IMG/VR virus record: IMGVR_UViG_3300020172_001048
Location: 1 to 37,919 of that record
Origin: a virus
Length of the DNA stretch: 37,919 nucleotides
Direction: 5' to 3' (one strand)
Each line of letters opens with the position of its first letter. Position 1 is the first letter of the stretch. The notes beneath the pieces were generated by a model that saw nothing but the letters and a program-made list of their open reading frames with translations, was not told where the DNA came from and did not search any database. Positions 1 through 5,963 of the stretch are shown here, piece after piece. The position numbers and the translations under genes were made by a program.

Positions 1-426
1 ATGCGTGGTGATACCAGTGATAATGTCTTCTCAGCGTATCCGGGTGTGCGTACTAAAGGCACAAGCAAAAAAGTGGGTCTTACTGAAGCGTTCGAAGATC
101 GTAAAAGCAAAGGATTTGCGTGGAACAATCTCATGCTTCAGAGATGGACTGACCATGAAGGCAAAGAACACAGAGTTCTGGAAGACTATGAGAGAAATCG
201 GAGATTGATTGATTTATCATATCAGCCAGAACATATTAAAGAAATCATCTCTACTACCATTGCCGAAGCTACAACTGCTGATAAAAATGTCAGCCAGGTG
301 GGAGTTAAACTTATGAAGTTCTGTGGCCTCTACGATCTTAAAAAAATCTCAGAACAGGCACAGAGTTATGCGGAGCCATTAAATGCTAGATATAATATCA
401 AAGAAGATCACAGTTTGTCGGCATGA
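1..426 (+). CDS. rnh: RNase H / FEN-type 5'-3' exonuclease, 5'-truncated
   Basis: This is the C-terminal part of a T4 RNase H-like flap endonuclease, which removes RNA primers and 5' flaps during lagging-strand synthesis. The visible 141 residues begin with MRGDTSDNVFSAYPGV, which fits the FEN-family G-D-x-x-D-N metal-binding motif that precedes the helix-hairpin-helix DNA-binding region. After it come a charged helical segment and the Y/DY-N-R-x-L-I-D-L stretch that T4 RNase H also has near its C-terminal half. The ATG at base 1 is almost certainly internal, because the N-terminal catalytic aspartates of the family are absent and should lie left of the window. The gene ends at TGA 424-426. 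Replication genes next to small conserved phage genes are usual in T4-like genomes. The family call is from motif memory, not a search. Confidence 0.8.
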   Translation: MRGDTSDNVFSAYPGVRTKGTSKKVGLTEAFEDRKSKGFAWNNLMLQRWTDHEGKEHRVLEDYERNRRLIDLSYQPEHIKEIISTTIAEATTADKNVSQVGVKLMKFCGLYDLKKISEQAQSYAEPLNARYNIKEDHSLSA

Positions 427-469
427 TGATATCTGTGAAAATCAATCAGACACTCGTTGGGAGAAGACT

Positions 470-946
470 ATGACAGACATACATGCTAAACCGATTATCG
501 ATAACAAATTTTGGATCGTAGAAGAGAACGGAGAAAAGGTTGCCACTCTGAGAAAGAATGAGGACGATCGATTTGTTATGAGCAATGAGTTGGGAATCAC
601 GGTCTACGACAACAAAGAAAGTCTTACTCGCCAATTCGGTAAAGATTTCTTTGTTGCTAAGATTATCAAGGAAGCCAGAGATTCTAATCCTAATGAAATC
701 CACGGGTATCCAACCAGTGCTAGTCCTCACAATGGAATGTTCGACATTCGTAAAAAACTTCCTTTGTTTACTAAAAGCAGTGATTCGAAAAGTCTTTATT
801 GTGCCGGTTATTATGTTATCAAATTTGATAAGGGATGGGTAAAATCCTTCTGTCCTAAAATGATTACCCTACAACGGTATCCCTATAAAGGTCCTTACAA
901 AACTGAAATAGAAATGAAACAGGTGTTAGCCAATGTCTCAAAATAA
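470..946 (+). CDS. conserved marine T4-like phage protein, unknown function (158 aa)
   Basis: I do not recognise a function. The frame is open from 383, but the ATG at 470 is the better start. It follows a strong ribosome-binding site (GGGAGAAG, 459-466), whereas the upstream codons overlap the exonuclease gene and look non-conserved. The protein starts MTDIHAKPIIDNKFWIVEE and reads like a compact alpha/beta protein with many Lys and Tyr residues; no membrane segment or signal peptide is visible. I recall similar 'KFWIVE..G.KV.T' proteins as hypothetical genes in marine T4-like phages. It lies 43 bases downstream of the exonuclease gene and overlaps the next gene by 14 bases, so the genes are probably co-transcribed. 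It could be a replication or transcription accessory factor, but only its position suggests this. Confidence 0.7.
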   Translation: MTDIHAKPIIDNKFWIVEENGEKVATLRKNEDDRFVMSNELGITVYDNKESLTRQFGKDFFVAKIIKEARDSNPNEIHGYPTSASPHNGMFDIRKKLPLFTKSSDSKSLYCAGYYVIKFDKGWVKSFCPKMITLQRYPYKGPYKTEIEMKQVLANVSK

Positions 947-1181
947 TATTCCAAATAGTTTACCTAGTGTAGAAAAACTAATTTCTAGAGTAGTGGCTGC
1001 TGAGCGCAGTCAACAGAAAGAAATACGTATCAGTATACAAGAAGCCAAAGATCTTACCAACGAACTTGCGATATTGACTTCTAAATTGGGCAAAACTGTG
1101 CAAGAGATACACACAATGCTAGGACAAATCAAGGATTCGACCACACAGATCGACGTAAAGTTCGACGGTGGGGCTTTCTAA
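933..1181 (+). CDS. small coiled-coil protein, unknown function (82 aa)
   Basis: This short protein is dominated by a predicted long helix from about residue 12 to 72, with heptad-like spacing of Leu/Ile/Val among Glu, Lys and Gln, and it ends in a short hydrophobic/acidic tail (IDVKFDGGAF). Its ATG lies inside the end of the preceding gene, with AGGTG about 10 bases upstream. In T4 the genes after rnh are dsbA and 33, which encode small transcription factors. The position and small size make a gp33-like late-transcription co-activator conceivable, and the hydrophobic C-terminal tail recalls the clamp-binding tails of gp33 and gp55. There is no sequence match I can point to, so it stays a hypothetical protein. 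A 42-base gap with a late-promoter-like box follows. Confidence 0.65.
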   Translation: MSQNNIPNSLPSVEKLISRVVAAERSQQKEIRISIQEAKDLTNELAILTSKLGKTVQEIHTMLGQIKDSTTQIDVKFDGGAF

Positions 1182-1185
1182 AAAA

Positions 1186-1193
1186 GATAAATA
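1186..1193 (+). promoter_or_regulatory. late-promoter-like box GATAAATA
   Basis: GATAAATA matches 7 of 8 bases of the T4 late promoter consensus TATAAATA. It lies in a 42-base intergenic gap, 30 bases before the ATG at 1224. If used like T4 late promoters, transcription would start near 1199-1200 and leave a leader of about 24 bases containing an AGGAA ribosome-binding site. The motif is AT-rich and could occur by chance. Placement in the gap is the main support. Confidence 0.4.
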
Positions 1194-1223
1194 TATACGT
1201 GGTTTATTAGGAACACGTATAGT

Positions 1224-1505
1224 ATGAGCAGACCAAAACCTAAAGTGATACTCGAATATGCGAACAAAGATACTTTTAAGATTGAACAAATCCTTGAAAG
1301 TGATGCCATCTGGGCTGTGTTCTATCAAGGTAGACCTTTCAATTTAAAAAGCGGAAGTCTGTTAGCCAGTTATCCCGGACCTAAATACAAAAAGGTCAGT
1401 TTTTCGAATCCTGGTCACGCACACAATCTAGCAAAAAAATTAAACAAATTATTTAAAACATCAGACTTTTCTGTTTACAAACTAACTGCCGGCGACAAGA
1501 TTTAA
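1224..1505 (+). CDS. conserved marine T4-like phage protein, unknown function (93 aa)
   Basis: This small basic protein begins MSRPKPKVILEYANKDTFK and has a conserved-looking centre with SYPGPKYKKVSFSNPGHAHN. I recall near-identical hypothetical proteins in cyanomyovirus genomes, where this S-N-P-G-H-A-H-N-L stretch is the signature. No enzymatic motif is clear; the His pair and the many Lys/Arg residues would fit nucleic-acid binding but do not prove it. The start at 1224 follows an AGGAA sequence and a possible late promoter. The next gene starts one base after its stop, so the two are probably translated together. It is cytoplasmic, with no signal peptide or transmembrane segment. Confidence 0.75.
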   Translation: MSRPKPKVILEYANKDTFKIEQILESDAIWAVFYQGRPFNLKSGSLLASYPGPKYKKVSFSNPGHAHNLAKKLNKLFKTSDFSVYKLTAGDKI

Positions 1506-1506
1506 A

Positions 1507-1914
1507 ATGGATCGGAAAGATAGATTCACATCTGTATTCCTCAAAGCTGCAGGATTCGAAGACGATGATGAAAATATCAAAAAACACAAATCAATTTGGT
1601 GGTACAGCACCAGAGAAAAATCACAGGGCGGTCTACGACTAACCGAAGCTGGGTTAGATTTTATCCAAAATCATTCAGATATTAAAACTTATAAAATAGA
1701 ACTACCTAAAGATACTACCATCGGTCCCCAGGTTTTAATTTGGTTAGATCAATTTTTAGATTCTCCGTTTTATCTAGAGAAAAAATTTATCACTGTGCTA
1801 TCAGAAAAAGCTGCTTTTGAGTTATATCTATTTTCAGGCGATGTAAGAAAGATGGGTGCAGGTAAAGCCTTGAGCAAAAGATTAAACCAAGATTCCACTG
1901 AAGAAAACATTTAA
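1507..1914 (+). CDS. conserved phage protein, unknown function (135 aa)
   Basis: The product starts MDRKDRFTSVFLKAAGFEDD and contains a KHKSIWWYSTREK segment followed by GGLRLTEAGLDFIQNH. These resemble conserved hypothetical proteins of marine T4-like phages as I remember them. The LTEAGLDFI helix and the mixed alpha/beta pattern could belong to a winged-helix-like fold, but I see no definite DNA-binding signature. The C-terminal 25 residues are Lys/Arg/Ser-rich (FSGDVRKMGAGKALSKRLN). The gene follows the previous stop by one base and has only a weak ribosome-binding site, which suggests translational coupling. Function is unassigned. Confidence 0.75.
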   Translation: MDRKDRFTSVFLKAAGFEDDDENIKKHKSIWWYSTREKSQGGLRLTEAGLDFIQNHSDIKTYKIELPKDTTIGPQVLIWLDQFLDSPFYLEKKFITVLSEKAAFELYLFSGDVRKMGAGKALSKRLNQDSTEENI

Positions 1915-1931
1915 ACAGTAAATATCTCATC

Positions 1932-2204
1932 ATGTATGATCTAAAAATCCTAGACATTCTAAATCAGCGAAAAGTCAAAACGGCTCCACTACATTTCGGA
2001 AAAATGAAATTGGGTGAAGTTTCTTTTTATACCGATGAAATAGAATCTTGGATCAGAAACAAACTCAGCGGAAGATTCTTTATTCAAAAACTTCCGAGTA
2101 TTTTAGATGACGGTAAGTTAAAAAGCGGAATCTATGTAGGGTTTGAAGACCATAAAGAACTAACATATTTTATGTTAGCCTGTCCATATCTAAGGAGAAA
2201 ATAA
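1932..2204 (+). CDS. conserved phage protein, unknown function (90 aa)
   Basis: This 90-residue protein starts MYDLKILDILNQRKVKTAPL and ends in a conserved-looking stretch, FEDHKELTYFMLACPYLRRK. I recall this C-terminal motif in hypothetical proteins from marine T4-like phages. The length and the central FYTDEIESWI segment suggest a small soluble alpha/beta domain. It has no obvious Shine-Dalgarno sequence ahead of its ATG. Its stop overlaps the start of the next gene (TAATG), and an AAGGAG ribosome-binding site for that next gene lies within its last codons, so the two are coupled. No function can be assigned. Confidence 0.75.
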   Translation: MYDLKILDILNQRKVKTAPLHFGKMKLGEVSFYTDEIESWIRNKLSGRFFIQKLPSILDDGKLKSGIYVGFEDHKELTYFMLACPYLRRK

Positions 2205-2425
2205 TGACGGAAGAAAACAAAGTAACAGATCAGGCTCCTGCTACAGAAGCACCGCAGGCACCATCTACACCAGATCTAAACTTAAACGATCTAGCAGCAC
2301 TAAAAAGCATCGTTGAAGTCGCATCACAGAGGGGAGCGTTCAAAGCTGGGGAATTGGAATCAGTTGGAAAAATTTACAACAAACTGAATACTTTCCTAGA
2401 AGCTGTTGCTAAAAAAGGAGAGTAA
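2204..2425 (+). CDS. small acidic protein with Pro/Ala-rich N-terminus, unknown function (73 aa)
   Basis: The first 25 residues are low-complexity and rich in Ala, Pro, Thr and Glu (MTEENKVTDQAPATEAPQAP), followed by a helical domain (about 28-70) with LNDLAALKSIVEVASQRGAF. Similar small proteins with a disordered head and one helical hairpin occur beside the next gene in marine T4-like phages, as I recall. It starts in the TAATG overlap behind a strong AAGGAG. Its own 3' end holds an AAAAAAGGAGAG ribosome-binding site for the next gene, which starts two bases after its stop. It may be a small adaptor or assembly factor; the sequence does not say. Confidence 0.7.
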   Translation: MTEENKVTDQAPATEAPQAPSTPDLNLNDLAALKSIVEVASQRGAFKAGELESVGKIYNKLNTFLEAVAKKGE

Positions 2426-2426
2426 A

Positions 2427-3068
2427 ATGAAGTCTCTAAAACATGTAGGAAGAATTACAAAAAACAATGCTAAAATTTTAGTAGCGTTTAGAACTCTTCC
2501 AGGTGAATCAAATATGGCATTAGTAATTCCTGTTTCTCAATTATCAGATTCATATCATGATGCCATCATGAAAGTCGTAGAGAGTGATCAAGGTCAGGAT
2601 GTATTTGAACTAGGTGAAATACTGTTCATAAGAAATTTTCCTGATGGAAAACCTATGCTTAGAGCTCTACAAGCAGACGGTTTAATGGCTAAAATTCCTA
2701 CTGATTCCGTGACTATGATGCCCACTCCTAACGACGAAGTTGGTCTTCATACCCTAAATATGCTGATTGCCGAACAAAGAAATTGTGCAGTAGATGATCT
2801 CTGCAAATTTGTCAGCGGAGCTCCTACTGCTACCGCAGAAGTACAAGAACTAGTCAAAGTCAAGGATCTATCACCTCCTGTCGAAGAAAAGTCTGCGGTT
2901 CTTCAGGCTAAAAGCAACGAAGCACTCAGCGACAAAGACATCGCTAAGGGTCTTAGAAGTCAAGCCGATTCTCTCTATAAAGAAGCTGCTCGTTTAAGAA
3001 AAGAAGCAGAAGACCTAGACCCCACAGTGAAAAAATCAACAAAGGCAAAAGAAGAAGTCAGTGTCTAA
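2427..3068 (+). CDS. conserved marine T4-like phage protein, unknown function (213 aa)
   Basis: The frame is open from 2406, but ATG 2427 (MKSLKHVGRITKNN) is preferred. It lies 7 bases after an AAGGAG ribosome-binding site, while the earlier ATG overlaps the upstream gene. The first 140 residues form a conserved domain (FRTLPGESNMALVIPVSQLS ... ILFIRNFPDGKPMLRALQAD) that I remember from cyanomyovirus hypothetical proteins. After about residue 150 it turns into a Lys/Glu/Ala-rich helical tail (about 160-213) that looks like a coiled coil or disordered linker. It overlaps the next gene by 8 bases. The two-part shape, a globular head plus charged helix, would suit a scaffold or adaptor role, but that is inference. 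Confidence 0.75.
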   Translation: MKSLKHVGRITKNNAKILVAFRTLPGESNMALVIPVSQLSDSYHDAIMKVVESDQGQDVFELGEILFIRNFPDGKPMLRALQADGLMAKIPTDSVTMMPTPNDEVGLHTLNMLIAEQRNCAVDDLCKFVSGAPTATAEVQELVKVKDLSPPVEEKSAVLQAKSNEALSDKDIAKGLRSQADSLYKEAARLRKEAEDLDPTVKKSTKAKEEVSV

Positions 3069-3366
3069 ACCTTTGTTCAGACCGCCAAAAAATCTTATAC
3101 AGGAATGGCCGGAAGTCTTTGAAGACTTGTACATGAATACCATGCCAGTCCATTATCTCGAAATGCTTAGAATAGAATTCGAGGATGGACGGGTATGGGA
3201 AATCAATGTACAGGAACAACTTTCAACTACTCACAGCGACATAATCGCCGATCGATTAGTGGACACATTCCAAGAATATAAAGAAGAAATTAAAAAAATA
3301 GATTTTAAGGTCAACATCGACAAACTCAAAACCGATGTTCGCAATTCAAGTAAGAAAATACTCTGA
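3061..3366 (+). CDS. conserved phage protein, unknown function (101 aa), GTG start
   Basis: This gene starts with GTG inside the last codons of the previous gene, with a purine-rich AAGAAGAAG upstream serving as a possible ribosome-binding site. The product begins MSKPLFRPPKNLIQEWPEVF and includes YMNTMPVHYLEMLRIEFEDG; I recall this family in marine T4-like phages without a known function. The C-terminal part is highly charged and helical (EEIKKIDFKVNIDKLKTDVR). It is the last gene of the + strand block. Its final 21 bases run antiparallel to the end of the SGNH-like gene on the other strand, so transcription converges here. No terminator hairpin is visible at the junction. Confidence 0.75.
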   Translation: MSKPLFRPPKNLIQEWPEVFEDLYMNTMPVHYLEMLRIEFEDGRVWEINVQEQLSTTHSDIIADRLVDTFQEYKEEIKKIDFKVNIDKLKTDVRNSSKKIL

Positions 3367-4041
3367 ATACTTTTCAACATGCTTGATCAGTAGATCGGCA
3401 TAATGTCGATGTGCTTCTTCGGGCAAATGATAATGTCTATCAGGCAAAGGTGGATACATTTCTTTCAGATATTCGTACCACGGAGCATGCTTCATATGGA
3501 AATTTGTATAAGGAATAGTTGAGACTAACTTTACAAGATCGGGTGGCAATCTATTCATATAATGAATAGTGTTTACAAATACATGTTTAACTTTCTTAGA
3601 CTGTAGATACCCGTGCAAAATAATCATCTGTACAATCAACTCTTCAACATGATCTCGATATTCACCATTCAGCTGTAGTTCTAGCTCCCACCAAGTTCTT
3701 ACTATTCTAGGATAATCTTTCCACCACTTGTTTCCAATAGATCCAGGAGTCAGATAGTATTGTTTATTTTCATATGTAGCTGTATTTCTCGGAACTGATG
3801 TCCAACCGATCAAAACTATAAGTTCATTATTTTTGTTTATTTCTAAATAGTTTTCTATAAACTTTATAGTTTTCATTACTATTAGTTTATTGTTCCCGCC
3901 AACCTGACTATCATTTACATGTTGCCAATTAAAATGTTTGGCCAGTAATCCTGAATAGGACTTTTCATAACAATAGGGTTGTCCGGCATATTCGATCTCA
4001 GTTCCGGCAGTATGACTGCAGCCCATTGAATATAATAACAT
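3346..4041 (-). CDS. SGNH-hydrolase-like protein (231 aa)
   Basis: The N-terminus MLLYSMGCSHTAGTE matches block I of SGNH/GDSL hydrolases, with G-C-S in place of G-D-S and Ser9 as the candidate nucleophile. GGNN (48-51) fits the oxyanion-hole Asn region, and PDRHYHLPEEAH (200-211) fits the D-x-H block V that supplies the Asp/His of the triad. SGNH enzymes usually cleave or transfer esters, for instance O-acetyl groups on sugars. No signal peptide or membrane segment is seen, so action inside the host cell is likely. The gene is the last in the cassette, and its ATG overlaps the upstream radical SAM stop (TGATG). Sugar acetyl-ester removal would suit the glycosyltransferase neighbours, but this is inferred; activity loss is also possible given the altered block I. 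Confidence 0.7.
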   Translation of the reverse strand: MLLYSMGCSHTAGTEIEYAGQPYCYEKSYSGLLAKHFNWQHVNDSQVGGNNKLIVMKTIKFIENYLEINKNNELIVLIGWTSVPRNTATYENKQYYLTPGSIGNKWWKDYPRIVRTWWELELQLNGEYRDHVEELIVQMIILHGYLQSKKVKHVFVNTIHYMNRLPPDLVKLVSTIPYTNFHMKHAPWYEYLKEMYPPLPDRHYHLPEEAHRHYADLLIKHVEKYSEYFLT

Positions 4042-5963
4042 CAGTCTACCTTCTTTTTACTAACTAATACATCAGACCCGCAATGACACATCAACGCAGG
4101 GCACGAAATTGGTGATTGTAATCTGTTCCAATCTATACTCTTCCAATCGTCTAAGGTGCCTGCTATACCAGTAGCACCGCAGTTAGCTCTCTGTATCATT
4201 CCGTCGTGATTTATAAAAAGACTTTCTCTGCCGATCATGCATTGATAATTCCAAAAATTAGTCTGACCGCGATTTATATATGCCTGGGGATCTATTATTT
4301 TTTCTTCTAAATCGCCAAAGACAGCAAAACTAAAATTTTCTTTAATCTTATAAAATTCATTATCTGGTTTTTTGTACTCTTTTTTATAATTAAATTTAGA
4401 AAACCAATCAAGCTGTTCTTCGGTATATTTTATCTCGCTGATAATCCTCGACGAATACCCATATTGAGAATCGATCATCACTGGATTGATTCCGACTGCT
4501 TTTAATTCTTTTATTTTTTCTATAAAATCAATCGTCTGATCCCAATGATCCGGATCCATCATAACTCTACAATCAGTAGCGGTGATACTCGAACTAAGTT
4601 TTAATTTTTCAATATATTCATCGGCTGTATTATTTTTAATTTCATATGCAGGATGAAAGCTACAAGAAGCATAATTCAAATATATAAAGTTTTCTTCGAT
4701 ATATCTTTGAGTCCTTGACAGATTAGTAGTAATACCGGCTCTATGACCTAGATCATAGATCTTTTTAATCATCGTCGGAAAAAAAGGACTCAGGGTGGGT
4801 TCTCCGCCGGTGAATGCAAAATTTATATTTTTGCCCTGATAAAAAGAATTCAAATGGTCTAAAAACGGTGCGATCACATCCCAGTCATGTTTGACATTCT
4901 TTCCGTTATGCAATACCTCAGGGCAATACCTGCAGGCGTAATTACAGATATTATTTAATAACCATGTTATAAAAACTGTACCTTCATTGCGTATTTCTTG
5001 AATTTCAGACCCTTGCACTTTAACAGGGTATTTCCAACTAGGAATTCGCTTGATATTATCGAGATCTCTATGGGGTTTTATTAGTACCAGATCGACTGAA
5101 TGAATGTCAGTGAATTCATTTAAAGATTTATCTACTCCTTGCGTGAAAGAAAAGAATTTTTCCTTCTGTTCCGGTATCATTTCTCCTAATACAATATATC
5201 CTTCTTTGTTTTTTCGATAAGCTCCATATTCATAATGTTGATCCGCACCTAAAGATTTCCATTTATTTTTATATCGCAACAATTGATTAGCAGGATTACC
5301 GTTGTCTACAAAACATAGCATTATCTCGTTTGACCAATATTTCTGCGGGTTTACTGAATTATTTTCGATTACAGCTTTATCGTTGGCAAATACAGCCTGC
5401 GAAAGGCTTTTTCCTAATGTGTTATATCCGAGATACAAATCTCCAAAATTTAATATAGGGAGAATATTTGAAAAGTCTTCATCATTTAACTCAAAATCAA
5501 TCCGAGGATCAAAACTTATCAACGACCAAATTCCTAATTTATTTTTGTATTTAAGTTTATTTTCTACAGCATGTATCAAACTATTAAACTTTTCAAAATA
5601 ACTATCGAGAGATTTTCCTCTTATAGAATCTGATCTCTGACCGTATTCTTCGTAAAACAAATGCAATTGATTTAACTCTGATTGATCAAATGTTTGAAAA
5701 ACTGGTATTTCTTTATCGTATATTGAATTGATTTCTTCAGTCAAAGATTTCAAGGTAGCCGAGGCAGACTCTAAACTTCCAAAAGGATTAAAAATTCTTT
5801 CTCTAAATGAATGATCGTTAGATTTTAATTCTAAAAAATTTCGAATCCATTTATCTGCGATCGGACTATCGAAAAAATGAAAATATAAGTCCTGATACTC
5901 CCATGTATCAGAATTCATAATTGTTATTCGTAAATCATAGATCTTACTTAGAGAGATAGTCAT
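4041..5963 (-). CDS. radical SAM enzyme with ~300-residue N-terminal domain and C-terminal auxiliary-cluster cysteines (640 aa)
   Basis: The radical SAM core is clear: C340-x3-C344-x2-C347 (CNYACRYC), which binds the [4Fe-4S] cluster, and the SAM-binding FTGGEPTLSP at 384-393. The C-terminus has a second Cys set (C575, C595, C621, C626, C628, the last three in CPALMCHC), consistent with a SPASM- or twitch-like auxiliary iron-sulfur cluster. Enzymes with such clusters often modify peptides or sugars. Residues 1-320 form an unrecognised domain with an LYLGYNTLGKSL centre and could bind a partner or substrate. The start is uncertain: the ATG at 5963 lies 20 bases inside the upstream gene and lacks a good ribosome-binding site, and Met16 is an alternative. 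The gene sits between the GT-radical SAM fusion and the SGNH-like gene. Confidence 0.85.
   Translation of the reverse strand: MTISLSKIYDLRITIMNSDTWEYQDLYFHFFDSPIADKWIRNFLELKSNDHSFRERIFNPFGSLESASATLKSLTEEINSIYDKEIPVFQTFDQSELNQLHLFYEEYGQRSDSIRGKSLDSYFEKFNSLIHAVENKLKYKNKLGIWSLISFDPRIDFELNDEDFSNILPILNFGDLYLGYNTLGKSLSQAVFANDKAVIENNSVNPQKYWSNEIMLCFVDNGNPANQLLRYKNKWKSLGADQHYEYGAYRKNKEGYIVLGEMIPEQKEKFFSFTQGVDKSLNEFTDIHSVDLVLIKPHRDLDNIKRIPSWKYPVKVQGSEIQEIRNEGTVFITWLLNNICNYACRYCPEVLHNGKNVKHDWDVIAPFLDHLNSFYQGKNINFAFTGGEPTLSPFFPTMIKKIYDLGHRAGITTNLSRTQRYIEENFIYLNYASCSFHPAYEIKNNTADEYIEKLKLSSSITATDCRVMMDPDHWDQTIDFIEKIKELKAVGINPVMIDSQYGYSSRIISEIKYTEEQLDWFSKFNYKKEYKKPDNEFYKIKENFSFAVFGDLEEKIIDPQAYINRGQTNFWNYQCMIGRESLFINHDGMIQRANCGATGIAGTLDDWKSIDWNRLQSPISCPALMCHCGSDVLVSKKKVD

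Noticed and set aside
446-730. 94-codon - strand frame opposite the 158-aa gene
   Set aside because: The + strand gene has a strong ribosome-binding site and a familiar protein sequence; the - strand frame has neither.
1918-1925. GTAAATAT upstream of 1932 as a fifth late promoter
   Set aside because: It lacks the ATAAATA core, and the gap is too short for a normal leader before the ATG.
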